Positions 1-9,748 of a stretch of DNA of 41,917 nucleotides are shown here, one piece after another (the stretch's first letter is position 1; each line of letters starts with the position of its first letter). The translations under genes and the position numbers were made by a program. Below the pieces are notes generated by a model. The model was not told where the DNA came from. It saw nothing but the letters and a program-made list of their open reading frames with translations, and searched no databases. The stretch comes from an uncultured Colwellia sp. (GTDB lineage: Bacteria; Pseudomonadota; Gammaproteobacteria; Enterobacterales; Alteromonadaceae), in NCBI GenBank assembly GCA_913061475.1, contig CAJXUN010000040.1:1-41917 (forward strand), read 5' to 3'.

Positions 1-677
1 TCAACATCTTCTTGATCAACATAAGGAGGATTTGTCACTATTAAATCATAGCTTTGTCCTGCAACCCCAGAAAAAACGTCAGATTGAATTGGAATAACTT
101 GTGCCGATAAATCATGGCCTTCGATATTTATTTGCGCGACATTGAGGGCATCGATAGAAAGATCCAGCGCGTCAACTTCCGCTTCAGGAAACGCAACCGC
201 ACAGGCAATTGCGATGCAACCGCTGCCCGTACACAAATCTAAAATTCGCTTAGGAGAAACATCAATAAGACCTGCGAACTCATTTCCGATTAACTCACCG
301 ATAGGCGAACGAGGCACAAGTACACGTTCATCAACATAAAAGGGTAAACCACAAAACATCGCTTGATTGGTTAGGTAAGCCGAAGGTATGCCTTCAACAA
401 TGCGTCGTTCAAATAATTGCAAAATAGCTAAGCGTTCTTGTGATATTAAACAGCATTGCATTAACTCAGTCGACATTTCTTGCGGCAAAGCAAGTTGATG
501 CATAACTAAAGTAAGTGACTCATCCCAAGCATTGCTGATGCCATGGCCAAAGTACAGTTCCGCTTGATTGAACTGACTAGCACCAAAGCGCACATAATCA
601 TTGACGGTATGCAACTGTTCGCTTATCTCTGCAAAATTTATTATTTCCACACTTTCCTCTGGCTTAAATTCGGTCAT
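1..677 (-). CDS. prmB: PrmB, ribosomal protein L3 glutamine N5-methyltransferase (C-terminus outside window)
   Basis: SAM-dependent methyltransferase of the HemK/PrmB family, which methylates a glutamine of ribosomal protein L3 during 50S assembly. The minus-strand translation contains the PrmB stretch YVDERVLVPRSPIGELI, the SAM-binding loop DLCTGSGCIAIA and the catalytic NPPY motif (TNPPYVDQEDV), where the window ends. About 225 of the roughly 310 usual residues are present, so only the C-terminal part is missing. I chose ATG at 677 (MTEFKPEESVEI...), which gives an N-terminus of normal length. The gene is divergent from smrB with only about 60 bp between them, the same arrangement as in E. 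coli. The residues seen are intact and nothing suggests a pseudogene. Confidence 0.95.
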   Translation of the reverse strand, partial: MTEFKPEESVEIINFAEISEQLHTVNDYVRFGASQFNQAELYFGHGISNAWDESLTLVMHQLALPQEMSTELMQCCLISQERLAILQLFERRIVEGIPSAYLTNQAMFCGLPFYVDERVLVPRSPIGELIGNEFAGLIDVSPKRILDLCTGSGCIAIACAVAFPEAEVDALDLSIDALNVAQINIEGHDLSAQVIPIQSDVFSGVAGQSYDLIVTNPPYVDQEDV

Positions 678-739
678 ATAGCTTGTTTTTTATTATACTT
701 TCACTTGTTATTGTTCGTCGATGTTTTTAGACTTCGCAA

Positions 740-1282
740 ATGAAATTTAAAGACGCATTAAATGCGGAAGAAAAAAAGTTATTTAAAGACGCCATAGGTA
801 AGGTAAAACCTATGGTGCAGGACAGAGTACACCCCGAAAAAAGAACCATCAAGCAGAAAACCACATTCATAGGGCAAAAAGATAAAAAAGCCCTTGCCGA
901 GTTTCACTTCTCTGACGAATTTGAACCTAATTTGAATAATCAGGGGCCGGTAAAATATGTCCGTGAAGGGGTCGATAGCTTTGAAGCTAAAAATTTACGA
1001 CGTGGACAATACTCACCTGACTTAATTTTAGACCTACACGGTTTAGATCAACAACAATCAAAACGAGAGATAGCAGCCCTATTGGCTGCTTGCGAAAAAG
1101 AGCATGCTCAATGTGTTTGTATTGTTCATGGTTTAGGTGGACGAATATTAAAAAATAAAGTACCGCACTGGTTAGTGCAGCACCCTGATGTGATGGCATT
1201 TCATCAAGCACCGTTAGAATGGGGCGGTAATGGCGCATTACTGGTTTTAGTGGAATTAAAAGACAAATTTGTTCGCGATTAA
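740..1282 (+). CDS. smrB: SmrB, Smr-domain endonuclease acting on collided ribosomes
   Basis: Small MutS-related (Smr) domain protein. SmrB homologues are known to bind collided ribosomes and cleave the mRNA between them, feeding ribosome rescue. The 180-residue protein matches E. coli SmrB (about 183 aa) over its whole length. It has the conserved segment FSDEFEPNLNNQGPVKYVR (about 57-75), the Smr motif DLHGL (98-102), the HGLGG loop (130-134) and the AFHQAP element (153-158). The N-terminal charged extension is the part that contacts the ribosome in the family. The gene is divergent from prmB. Start ATG 740 gives the usual N-terminus (MKFKDALNAEEKKLF). Confidence 0.94.
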   Translation: MKFKDALNAEEKKLFKDAIGKVKPMVQDRVHPEKRTIKQKTTFIGQKDKKALAEFHFSDEFEPNLNNQGPVKYVREGVDSFEAKNLRRGQYSPDLILDLHGLDQQQSKREIAALLAACEKEHAQCVCIVHGLGGRILKNKVPHWLVQHPDVMAFHQAPLEWGGNGALLVLVELKDKFVRD

Positions 1283-1311
1283 AATCCAATGCACAATCAA
1301 AATTACCGTTA

Positions 1312-1788
1312 CTATTTTATGTCACTAGGTGAAATCAAGGCCAGCAATTCGCCCTTCATCTGCTCCGTATCATAGTCAATTTGTGCGACAGATGCGGTTT
1401 GAAATATTGGCATCGCGTTATCGCTAGTTAACTCGGCAATTAAATAACTCACTAAAGGCATATGTGAAACCAATAAAATATGCTGATATTGTTCAATACT
1501 ACAAATAGCATCGAGGTAATCATGTACTGCTTTCGGATTATCTTCTGGTGTAATAATACTTAAGGTTTCTTTTTTGCCAACATTCACTAGTTTACTCAGC
1601 ACTGCCTCAGCCGTTTGTTGCGCTCGCAGGTATGGACTAACCAGAACACAATCAAAACAAGGTGCCTGTTTAGACAGCCAATGTCCCATCTCTTGCGCTT
1701 CTTTAATGCCTTTATCCGTCAGTGGTCTTAACGCATCCGAAGCGGCAACCATCCCAGCTTGTCCATGACGCATAACAAATATTTGCAT
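1312..1788 (-). CDS. sixA: SixA, phosphohistidine phosphatase
   Basis: Histidine phosphatase of the SixA branch. SixA removes phosphate from histidine phosphotransfer proteins (ArcB HPt and nitrogen-PTS NPr in E. coli). The protein starts MQIFVMRHGQAG with the catalytic RHG motif at residues 7-9, and the second histidine lies in the LVSHMPLV segment (about 109). The open frame extends 13 codons upstream of 1788, but I start at the internal ATG. It sits about 7 nt behind an AAGG ribosome binding site and gives 158 aa, the usual SixA length, with the phosphatase strand at the N-terminus. The gene is convergent with smrB, the two stops being about 30 bp apart. Confidence 0.92.
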   Translation of the reverse strand: MQIFVMRHGQAGMVAASDALRPLTDKGIKEAQEMGHWLSKQAPCFDCVLVSPYLRAQQTAEAVLSKLVNVGKKETLSIITPEDNPKAVHDYLDAICSIEQYQHILLVSHMPLVSYLIAELTSDNAMPIFQTASVAQIDYDTEQMKGELLALISPSDIK

Positions 1789-2043
1789 AAATACCTTAAT
1801 TTCAAAGCGGTTTGATGACATCCCCAACGAATATCAGCATGCATTTTTAACTATTTTGACTATAAATTTAATCAATTACCGCTATAGTAAAGGAATTATT
1901 TATCTTTTTATAACATCGGTTAAGAATAAAATGGACTCACCTTATTCCTTAAGGTAATTTAGAACGATAATAAAAATAACATTCAAGCCAGAACATGCTG
2001 CATTGTCAAAGCCTGTTATTGGCTAAATTGTCTGGGAGCAACA

Positions 2044-4833
2044 GTGAAAAAAAGCCCAAATGACACTAAGCAATATAAAACAATTACTCTAGCCAACGGC
2101 TTGAGAATATTATTGGTGCATAATGCTGAGTCAAATAAGTCGGCCGCGGCGCTGGCCGTCAATGTTGGACACTTTGATGATCCTAATCACCGACAAGGCC
2201 TTGCACATTTTTTAGAACACATGCTATTTCTTGGCACTGAAAACTTTCCTGACGGCAGCGAATATCAGAAATTCATTAGTGAGCATGGTGGCAGTAATAA
2301 TGCTTGGACGGCAACCGAGCATACCTGCTTTTTCTTTGATATTGGTCATCAACACTTTGACACCGCGATAGAGCGCTTTGGTGAGTTTTTCACCGCCCCT
2401 TTATTATCTGAAGAGTTTGTCAACAAAGAACGTAAAAACATTGACGCTGAATTCAAACTTAAGCTTAAAGATGATATTCGACGCCTTTATGATGTGCATA
2501 AAGAGACCATCAATCAAGCGCACCCATTTGCCAAGTTTTCAGTCGGTAGCAGTGAAACACTTGCCGATAAAGCCGGTTACAATTTACGTGATGAAGTCTG
2601 TAGTTTTTTTCAAGAAAACTATCAAGCGCATTTTATGACCTTAGTGCTAGAAGGCCCACAATCAATCGCTGAGCTGGAAAGTTTAGCCAACAGTCATTTT
2701 TCAAAAATCAAATCTAACGGCATTAGTAAAGCTGAAATTAGCCAACCACTTTATCATCCACAGCACCAACAAAAGTGGATATCGGTACAGCCGGTAAAAA
2801 ACGATCAACAACTGATCATTAGTTTCGCCATGCCGAGTATCGACAAGTTATACCGTCAAAAACCTGAATCAATTCTTGCCTATTTAATCGGCCATGAAGG
2901 CCCTGGTAGTATATTATCGTTATTAAAAAGTAAACAGTGGGCGTTGGCCTTAACCGCGGGGTCAGGAATAAACGGCTCTAACTTTAAAGATTTTAATATT
3001 AGTATTTCACTATCTGAGCTCGGCGAGAAAAATATAAACGCCATTATCAGCATAGTGTTTTCATATCTAAATTTACTCAAAAAAGCACCGCTTAATGAAC
3101 AATATTACCGAGAAAAAAAAGCCTTAGCTGAATTGTCATTTGCTTACCAAGAGAAACTCTCACCACTAGATTCTGTCAGCCAACTCGTCGTCAATATGCA
3201 GCATTATCCTGAGCAAGACTACATTTTCGGCGATTATGTTATGCAAGGATTAGACGAGTCTGCGTTTAAAACTTTATTGGGTTATATGGTCGCGACAAAT
3301 GTACGCATCATCGCGATTGGCAAACATGAACAAGAGCATACGTGTGTCAGTAAATGGTACCGAGTTCCTTACTCCGTCACGGATATAGCACAAGCAGAAA
3401 TTGAACAGTGGCAACACGCCGACACACTAGCTGAGTTATCTTTACCCAATAAAAACCCTTACATCGTGTCTCGACCTGAATTAATTCTTGATGATTCAAG
3501 CGACAATACTCCGCTAACACCACCAAAGAGTATTTGTCAAAAAAATGGCCTAAATGTTTGGTTTAAACACGATACTAGCTTTAAAACCCCAAAAGGATAC
3601 ATCTACTTATCAATAGACTCGCCGGCAGTAATAGAAAGCGCTAGCACGATAGCCATGACACGTTTATTTATCGACTTGTATAGTGATGCCGTTATCGAAG
3701 AGCATTACGATGCCGAACTAGCAGGCATTCACTATCATTTGTATTCTCATCAAAGTGGCTTAACGCTGCAATTATCGGGTATCAGTACCAAGCAAGAACA
3801 GCTATTACCTTTGCTATTGGCGAGCTTAATGCAATGTAACTTTTGTAAGCAGACCTTTGAATTGTTTAAACAACAATTACTTAGCCACTGGAAGAATGCA
3901 GGAAACAGTAAATCAATTTCTCAATTATTTGCCACGCTTAGCGCGACTATGCAACCCAAAAGTCCAAGCAGCCAAACCTTAATTGAAGCACTTGAAAAGA
4001 TAGAATTTAGCCAGTTTAAAAGTTTTGTTCCTCGTATTTTTGAAAACACTGCGGTCGATGCGCTTATACATGGTAATTGGTCAAGGCAATCAGCTGACAA
4101 AATTATTGCTGATATTAAACAAGAATTTTCAGGTAAACTCTCACAAGCAAACCAAGTAAAAATACCTTGTATTGATATTCAAGGCCAAGGAACGTTAACG
4201 ATTCCTATGGAATTACCAGAGCACGATCATGCCGCGGTGCTCTATTACCCAATGCCGAAAAAAGATCTACGAACCGTCGCATTAACCATGTTAACTAACC
4301 AGTTGCTATCACCTACATTCTTTCAAGAAATGCGGACAGAAAAACAATATGGCTATTTAGTGGGTGTCGGTTTTATCCCTATTAATCGCTATCCCGGCAT
4401 AGCCTTCTATATTCAATCACCTCATACCGACGCCATCACATTAACTAAAGCTATGGATGACTTTATAACAAGAACAAGAGATTATATTGCTCACTTGCCC
4501 AATGAACATTGGCAACACTTACAATTTGGCTTGGCAAGTCAGCTGCAAGAAAAAGATACTAACCTGAGAATAAAAAGTCAGCGCTACTGGGCGGCTATTT
4601 GTAATAAAGAAGCTTCGTTCACTCAAAAGCAAAAACTAATTACAGTCATTGAAAATTTATCAATACCAGACGTTGCTGAGTTTCTCCAACAACATTTTCA
4701 TGGTTCTATGACGAAAGATCGCTTGTCTTTACTAAGTTACGAAAACAAAAATCAATTATCAGCCATGAACAAAGATCTGACAATTAATAAGGATCTGAAA
4801 ACTTTATTAAAAAAATGTCAAAGAAAATATTAA
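2044..4833 (+). CDS. M16 family zinc metalloprotease (pitrilysin/insulysin type)
   Basis: Large peptidase M16A homologue of 929 residues, the length typical of pitrilysin and insulin-degrading enzyme (two homologous halves forming a closed chamber that degrades peptides). The inverted zinc motif HFLEH is at 55-59, and the third ligand is E136 in ERKNIDAEF. Its distance from the second histidine (77 residues) equals that in pitrilysin. The C-terminal half has the family motif RTEKQYGYLVGVGF. There is no N-terminal signal peptide (MKKSPNDTKQYKTITLANGLR), so unlike E. coli pitrilysin it is probably cytoplasmic. The start codon is GTG at 2044 behind GGGAG. The upstream 215 bp are non-coding and AT-rich with no signal I trust. 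The natural substrate cannot be read from the sequence. Confidence 0.93.
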   Translation: MKKSPNDTKQYKTITLANGLRILLVHNAESNKSAAALAVNVGHFDDPNHRQGLAHFLEHMLFLGTENFPDGSEYQKFISEHGGSNNAWTATEHTCFFFDIGHQHFDTAIERFGEFFTAPLLSEEFVNKERKNIDAEFKLKLKDDIRRLYDVHKETINQAHPFAKFSVGSSETLADKAGYNLRDEVCSFFQENYQAHFMTLVLEGPQSIAELESLANSHFSKIKSNGISKAEISQPLYHPQHQQKWISVQPVKNDQQLIISFAMPSIDKLYRQKPESILAYLIGHEGPGSILSLLKSKQWALALTAGSGINGSNFKDFNISISLSELGEKNINAIISIVFSYLNLLKKAPLNEQYYREKKALAELSFAYQEKLSPLDSVSQLVVNMQHYPEQDYIFGDYVMQGLDESAFKTLLGYMVATNVRIIAIGKHEQEHTCVSKWYRVPYSVTDIAQAEIEQWQHADTLAELSLPNKNPYIVSRPELILDDSSDNTPLTPPKSICQKNGLNVWFKHDTSFKTPKGYIYLSIDSPAVIESASTIAMTRLFIDLYSDAVIEEHYDAELAGIHYHLYSHQSGLTLQLSGISTKQEQLLPLLLASLMQCNFCKQTFELFKQQLLSHWKNAGNSKSISQLFATLSATMQPKSPSSQTLIEALEKIEFSQFKSFVPRIFENTAVDALIHGNWSRQSADKIIADIKQEFSGKLSQANQVKIPCIDIQGQGTLTIPMELPEHDHAAVLYYPMPKKDLRTVALTMLTNQLLSPTFFQEMRTEKQYGYLVGVGFIPINRYPGIAFYIQSPHTDAITLTKAMDDFITRTRDYIAHLPNEHWQHLQFGLASQLQEKDTNLRIKSQRYWAAICNKEASFTQKQKLITVIENLSIPDVAEFLQQHFHGSMTKDRLSLLSYENKNQLSAMNKDLTINKDLKTLLKKCQRKY

Positions 4834-4981
4834 TTTAGCCGATACATATTGATGCATGGGTAAGTGTGTTAGTGGGAGGAAGGCCATCAGACTATCGCAG
4901 CGCAGTAATAGCAAAGATTGACTTAGCTCCTTACATCATTTGTAATGAGTCATTGCACCCAATAACAATAATAATATATGG

Positions 4982-5013
4982 CATACCTAAGTTAAAAGTA
5001 CATTATAGGTATG
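4982..5013. repeat. short inverted repeat upstream of the GGDEF/EAL gene
   Basis: CATACCTA (4982-4989) and TAGGTATG (5006-5013) are perfect 8-bp arms around a 16-bp spacer, 27 bp before the chosen GTG start of the next gene. It could be an operator or a 5'-UTR hairpin. The role is unknown, and an arm of this length could arise by chance in AT-rich DNA. Confidence 0.3.
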
Positions 5014-5039
5014 AGTTTCACTTTCAAAAGGTTGAGTTA

Positions 5040-8000
5040 GTGCTTTTGTTTTTTTATCAAAATAAATTAAATTCTAAATTTTCTCCGATTTTTGCCATCT
5101 TGGCTATATTGCTTCTGCTATTCCCCAATGGCAAAACCTTAGCCCTAGCAAATAACATCAATAAAACCTCATTAAAGTTTGAGCGCATATCAATCGCCGA
5201 AGGTTTATCGCAAAGCTACGTTTACGATATTATACAAGATAAAAATGGCTTTATATGGATTGCCACACAAGACGGTTTAAATCGTTATGACGGTAAAAAT
5301 TTCGTCTATTATCGTCACAATAGTTCCAACAAAGATTCTATTGCCGACAACTTTATTCGTAAATTGTTTATTGATAATCGAGGTGTGCTGTGGATTGGCA
5401 CAAATAAAGGTTTAAGTACCTATAATGAGGAATTCAATAATTTTGATAACTTTTTCCATCAAAGTAACGATAGCAATTCATTAAAAGACAATGAAATTTG
5501 GGATATTTATCAAGATCCGCAAAATGATATTTGGATTTCCACCAAAGAAGGCTTACATAAGTTTGATCAAGAAAATAAAAATTTTTCGCGGATAAGAATT
5601 CGCGGCTTTGATACCGCCTTAAAGGAAATTAAAACCATATTTCAAGATAATAACGGCAACTATTGGTTAGGAACCTATGACAAAGGTATCTTTTTAACCA
5701 ACAGTACATTGTCTTCGGCGGTTTCTTTAAGCGATCAGAACAAGTGGAATTTAAAACTTAACGCGAACGCGCTTTATGACTTAAAGCTTATCGACAATCA
5801 ATATTGGCTAGGCACAGATAATGGCCTCTACATTGTCTCAGAAGATTATAAGATAGTTAAACACTATACAGAAAATAGTGCTGATGTTAGCTTAAATATC
5901 TTGTCTGATAAAGTGAGAACTATTGAAAAACTTAACGATTCCGCAATTTGGTTAGGCACATTAAATGGTCTAAATAGCATTAATACGCTAACCGGTGAAG
6001 TAGAATCATATCAAAGTGTCCAACATAAAAATGCACTATCTTTTGACCTTATATTAAAAATTTATCGAGATAATGCCGGCAAGTTATGGCTAGGTACGAA
6101 TGGAGGAGGAATAAATACCTTCAGCCCTATTCAATTAAAGATAAATCATGGCCTATTCAATTATGCAGATTCCGAACAAGCAGTGTATGCACTTGCTGAA
6201 ACATCTGATGGCACAACCTGGTTTACTACTGATAATGGCCAGCTGAATAAAATAAACCCTAATGGCGAAATTGAGAGTTTTCCCACACCAAACAAAAGAC
6301 CATTTAGCCACCTTATCGCTGATGATAAAAATAACCTTTGGTTAAAAAAAGAACCTGTAACTCAATCTACCCCCGGTGACTTATATTACTTTGAAACTAG
6401 CACTGGCGAATTAATTGAACACCCAGAGTGGGCAAAAAAATCACGGCATAGAGACACCAGTAAACTATTACTCTTAAACGATCATTTGTGGTTTATTGAT
6501 CAACAAGGTCAACTATCAAATTATAATATTGAAACGAGGACATTTTTTACCTTTAAAAATGAAGCTTCACTCTATTTTACAGCTTTGACCAGTGATGATG
6601 GTGGTATCTGGCTTGCCAGTGAAAATAATAAAATTGTAAAATTTGACATTAACGATGAAGCATATATAACAATTACTGCTTTAAAGTCAGAAGAAGATAA
6701 CTTCAAATACATTAAAAACATTTCTATATCAAAAAATTGGATTTGGCTTGGCTCTAGAGGACAAGGCATAACCTTGCTGAATCGGTTCGATTTAACAGAA
6801 TTTAATATCAGCGAGACAACCGGCTTATCAAATAATTTTATTGCGGCCATAAAATTAGACAACTCAGAGAATGCTTGGATATCAACTAACAAGGGTATTA
6901 ACACAATAAATCCCACTTCAAAAGTAGTGCGTACATTTAATAAAACGTTAAAGCTCTATGATAATGAATTTATTAGTGACAGTGCATTGATTACCAAAGA
7001 ACAACTAGTCTATTTCGGCGGTTTGAATGGCTACCATGCTTTTTCACCACAGGATATTTTGCAACTTTCACAAAACTTACCCACTCCGTATATATCGAAT
7101 ATTTTAGTGGCAAATAAAGAAGTCCCTGTCTTCAAAAATGGCACGAATTCTTTTCACTTAAAACGAATACCTAACTTACTAAACACCTTAATTTTAGCTC
7201 ATGAACAATCCCAATTTAGTATTGAGTTTATTTCTCCAAACATCAAAATGCCAAGCTACTTAAAATATCGCTATCGTCTATTAGGTTGGGAAGATAAATG
7301 GATTGATGCCGGTAAAAACAACCTACGAGCTACCTACACTAATTTAAGCCCCGGTGATTATGCTTTTGAAGTACAAGCTTATGATTTACAGAATAATCAA
7401 GAAAGTGCAATAAAAACGCTTAACCTGACAATAATGCCGCCTTGGTGGTTATCTCGCAGCGCAATATTGGTTTACAGTCTAATAACGCTATTAATTATTG
7501 CTTATATTCTTCAACAGATGCGCCACAAACGCCTCTATCATTTACAAATAAAATTAAGTGAAGAGCGCCTTAAACTGTCACTTTGGGGGAGCGGCGATGA
7601 GATGTGGGATTGGAATATCAAAAAAGGCAAAATATATCGTTCGAACATTTGGGGCATTTTAGAATTCCCACAAGACGGTAAACGTAACGTTGGCGCCGAT
7701 CAAACCAATATTCACCAGCAAGATATTCCGCGAGTACGTGAAGCATTAAATCAGCATTTTGAAGATAGCAGCCAGCATTTCGAGGCGACCTATCGGGTAA
7801 AAGACAAAGACGACAAGTGGATCTGGGTACTCGATCGCGGAAAAATTGTCGAACGCGATGAAAAAGATAAACCTAGTCGAATGACAGGGACCCTAAAAGA
7901 TATTAGTCAAATAAAGCGTGCCGATGAACGCTTAAAGCTCTTTGCTAAGTGTATCGAGAATATTTCTGATGCTATCGTTATTTACGATCGCCAATTCACC

Positions 8001-9611
8001 GTTGTTGATGTCAATAAAGCTTTTCAGCGTATTACCGGGAAAACTAAGCTACAAATGCGTGGCACCTTACTTAAATTTGAGCAATACCCTGAGAGTTTTA
8101 ATCAAAATGTTAAGAAACACTTAATCACCAAAGGCAATTGGCATGGTGAAATAGAAAGTTTACGTGATAACGGCGCACTCTACTTAACCGATCTCAATAT
8201 TGATATTATTAAAGACGAAAATGGCAATATCTCACATTTTGTTGGTGTTTTTTCTGATATCACCAAACGTAAGCAAACAGAAGCTGAATTAAGAAAACTT
8301 GCCAATACCGATACCTTAACGGGATTGCCAAACCGATCTTATTTTCAGGCAAACCAACAACGCTTAGTGAAAAATAAAATTCATCATGCTTTGTTAGTGT
8401 TTGACTTAGATAACTTTAAAAAAGTGAATGACTCACTGGGTCACGAAGTCGGCGATGTATTACTATGTAAAGTTGCCGAACGCATAAGAACGCTTGGGCG
8501 TAATCAAGACACTGTTTATCGTTTAGGTGGTGATGAATTTAGTTTAGTTGTTGAGAATACAAATGACATACATACCATCACTAGCATCGCTAAAGAAGTA
8601 TTAGAGTCAATTGCACTGCCACTGAGATTAAAAAGCCAAGAAATTGTACTTTATAGCAGTATAGGTATCGTACTTTATCCCGAAGATGGCGCAAGTCCCC
8701 AAGAATTACTTAGAAATGCCGATACCGCCATGTATCACGCGAAGAATTCTGGCGGCAATAAGTATCAGTTTTTCAGTGACTCAATGAATAAAACAGCGGT
8801 TAAGCGCTTACAAATAGAAAATTTAATTAGGCACGGTTTAAAAGAAGACTTCTTTTCAGTTTTTTATCAACCTAAGATTGAAATTGCTACAGGTAAAATA
8901 GCTGGTATGGAAGCACTGGTACGCTTTGAAACACCCAGTAAAGGTATTATAAGCCCGGTAGTTTTCATCCCAGTATCAGAAGAAACAGGGCAAATAATCG
9001 ACATCGGTGAAGTGGTATTACGCAAGGCTTGCTTTGCCACCAAAAAATGGGTTGACGCAGGGCTTTTTGAAGGTCGCATCGCGGTAAATTTATCAGCCGT
9101 ACAGTTTACCCAACCCAATTTAGTCGCCATGATAGCGAGCATTTTAAAAGAAAGTAAATTAGCGGCGAAATACCTCGAGTTAGAAATAACTGAAGGTACG
9201 GTAATGGACTCCCCACAAAAAGCGATTGATACCATGTTGCAAATTCGCGCTATGGGCATTCATTTATCGTTAGATGACTTTGGTACCGGCTATTCATCGT
9301 TAGCTTATTTGAAAAAGTTCCCTCTCAATACCTTGAAAATTGACAAGGCTTTCGTTGATGATATTGAAACCTCTGAACAAGGGCGAAATATGGTCGCCAC
9401 CATAGTTACCATTGCGCATAATCTAGGTATGCAAGTTGTCGCTGAGGGTGTTGAAACCAATCAACAATTAAGCTTTCTTTCTGGTTTACGCTGCGAACAA
9501 TTACAAGGTTACCTGTATAGTAAACCGTTACCTGAAAATGATTTCCAAAAATATTTACTTTCATTTCAAATCACTAATAAATCAACATCTTTTGGTAGAA
9601 CTGCCATTTAA
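5040..9611 (+). CDS. Periplasmic beta-propeller sensor with PAS, GGDEF and EAL domains (c-di-GMP cyclase/phosphodiesterase)
   Basis: Membrane signalling protein of 1523 aa. In order: a signal-peptide-like hydrophobic N-terminus (about 10-40); many Reg_prop repeats (two-component regulator propeller, recurring WIGT/WLGT and GLNRYDG-type blades, about 45-700); a Y_Y_Y-type beta-sandwich; a transmembrane helix (about 803-828); two PAS/PAC modules (about 840-1085); a GGDEF domain with intact GGDEF (1163-1167) and an inhibitory I-site RNQD (1154-1157); and an EAL domain with EAL (1291-1293), ELEITEG, DDFGTGYSS (1412-1420) and AEGVET. Both catalytic sites look complete, so it may make and break c-di-GMP. 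The frame is open from 4866, but the upstream residues look like translated non-coding DNA. GTG 5040 follows AAAGG by 8 nt and places the signal peptide at the terminus. The exact start is uncertain and the ligand is unknown. Confidence 0.9.
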   Translation: MLLFFYQNKLNSKFSPIFAILAILLLLFPNGKTLALANNINKTSLKFERISIAEGLSQSYVYDIIQDKNGFIWIATQDGLNRYDGKNFVYYRHNSSNKDSIADNFIRKLFIDNRGVLWIGTNKGLSTYNEEFNNFDNFFHQSNDSNSLKDNEIWDIYQDPQNDIWISTKEGLHKFDQENKNFSRIRIRGFDTALKEIKTIFQDNNGNYWLGTYDKGIFLTNSTLSSAVSLSDQNKWNLKLNANALYDLKLIDNQYWLGTDNGLYIVSEDYKIVKHYTENSADVSLNILSDKVRTIEKLNDSAIWLGTLNGLNSINTLTGEVESYQSVQHKNALSFDLILKIYRDNAGKLWLGTNGGGINTFSPIQLKINHGLFNYADSEQAVYALAETSDGTTWFTTDNGQLNKINPNGEIESFPTPNKRPFSHLIADDKNNLWLKKEPVTQSTPGDLYYFETSTGELIEHPEWAKKSRHRDTSKLLLLNDHLWFIDQQGQLSNYNIETRTFFTFKNEASLYFTALTSDDGGIWLASENNKIVKFDINDEAYITITALKSEEDNFKYIKNISISKNWIWLGSRGQGITLLNRFDLTEFNISETTGLSNNFIAAIKLDNSENAWISTNKGINTINPTSKVVRTFNKTLKLYDNEFISDSALITKEQLVYFGGLNGYHAFSPQDILQLSQNLPTPYISNILVANKEVPVFKNGTNSFHLKRIPNLLNTLILAHEQSQFSIEFISPNIKMPSYLKYRYRLLGWEDKWIDAGKNNLRATYTNLSPGDYAFEVQAYDLQNNQESAIKTLNLTIMPPWWLSRSAILVYSLITLLIIAYILQQMRHKRLYHLQIKLSEERLKLSLWGSGDEMWDWNIKKGKIYRSNIWGILEFPQDGKRNVGADQTNIHQQDIPRVREALNQHFEDSSQHFEATYRVKDKDDKWIWVLDRGKIVERDEKDKPSRMTGTLKDISQIKRADERLKLFAKCIENISDAIVIYDRQFTVVDVNKAFQRITGKTKLQMRGTLLKFEQYPESFNQNVKKHLITKGNWHGEIESLRDNGALYLTDLNIDIIKDENGNISHFVGVFSDITKRKQTEAELRKLANTDTLTGLPNRSYFQANQQRLVKNKIHHALLVFDLDNFKKVNDSLGHEVGDVLLCKVAERIRTLGRNQDTVYRLGGDEFSLVVENTNDIHTITSIAKEVLESIALPLRLKSQEIVLYSSIGIVLYPEDGASPQELLRNADTAMYHAKNSGGNKYQFFSDSMNKTAVKRLQIENLIRHGLKEDFFSVFYQPKIEIATGKIAGMEALVRFETPSKGIISPVVFIPVSEETGQIIDIGEVVLRKACFATKKWVDAGLFEGRIAVNLSAVQFTQPNLVAMIASILKESKLAAKYLELEITEGTVMDSPQKAIDTMLQIRAMGIHLSLDDFGTGYSSLAYLKKFPLNTLKIDKAFVDDIETSEQGRNMVATIVTIAHNLGMQVVAEGVETNQQLSFLSGLRCEQLQGYLYSKPLPENDFQKYLLSFQITNKSTSFGRTAI

Positions 9612-9652
9612 TCAGTGTCGATTTTCTGGCACTTCCCTCGCCTTATAAACGC

Positions 9653-9689
9653 TAAGTGCTAAGCCTTATAAACAAAGGCTTAGCACTTA
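9653..9689. repeat. perfect 15-bp inverted repeat abutting the sigma-54 promoter
   Basis: TAAGTGCTAAGCCTT (9653-9667) and AAGGCTTAGCACTTA (9675-9689) are perfect complements around a 7-base loop. The right arm ends one base before the -24 element of the promoter that follows. GCCTTATAAAC also occurs as a direct repeat at 9640-9650 and 9663-9673. No U-tract follows, so this is either a non-canonical terminator of the GGDEF/EAL gene or a binding site for a regulator of the downstream locus. Confidence 0.75.
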
Positions 9690-9705
9690 TGGCACGCTTT
9701 TAGCT
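9690..9705 (+). promoter_or_regulatory. putative sigma-54 (RpoN) promoter
   Basis: TGGCACG-CTTT-TAGCT matches the -24/-12 consensus TGGCACG-N4-TTGCW at every position except one (A for T in the -12 box), with exact GG-to-GC spacing. Transcription would begin near 9715, about 34 nt before the ATG of the repeat-peptide gene. A sigma-54 promoter needs an activating AAA+ enhancer-binding protein, and none is encoded in this window. Confidence 0.7.
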
Positions 9706-9748
9706 TATATCTTATTGAATTTCAAAATAATCTTAATAAGGAAATAGC

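Noticed and set aside
1789-1827. N-terminal extension of sixA
   Set aside because: The 13 extra residues precede the conserved MQIFVMRHG start, which has its own AAGG site.
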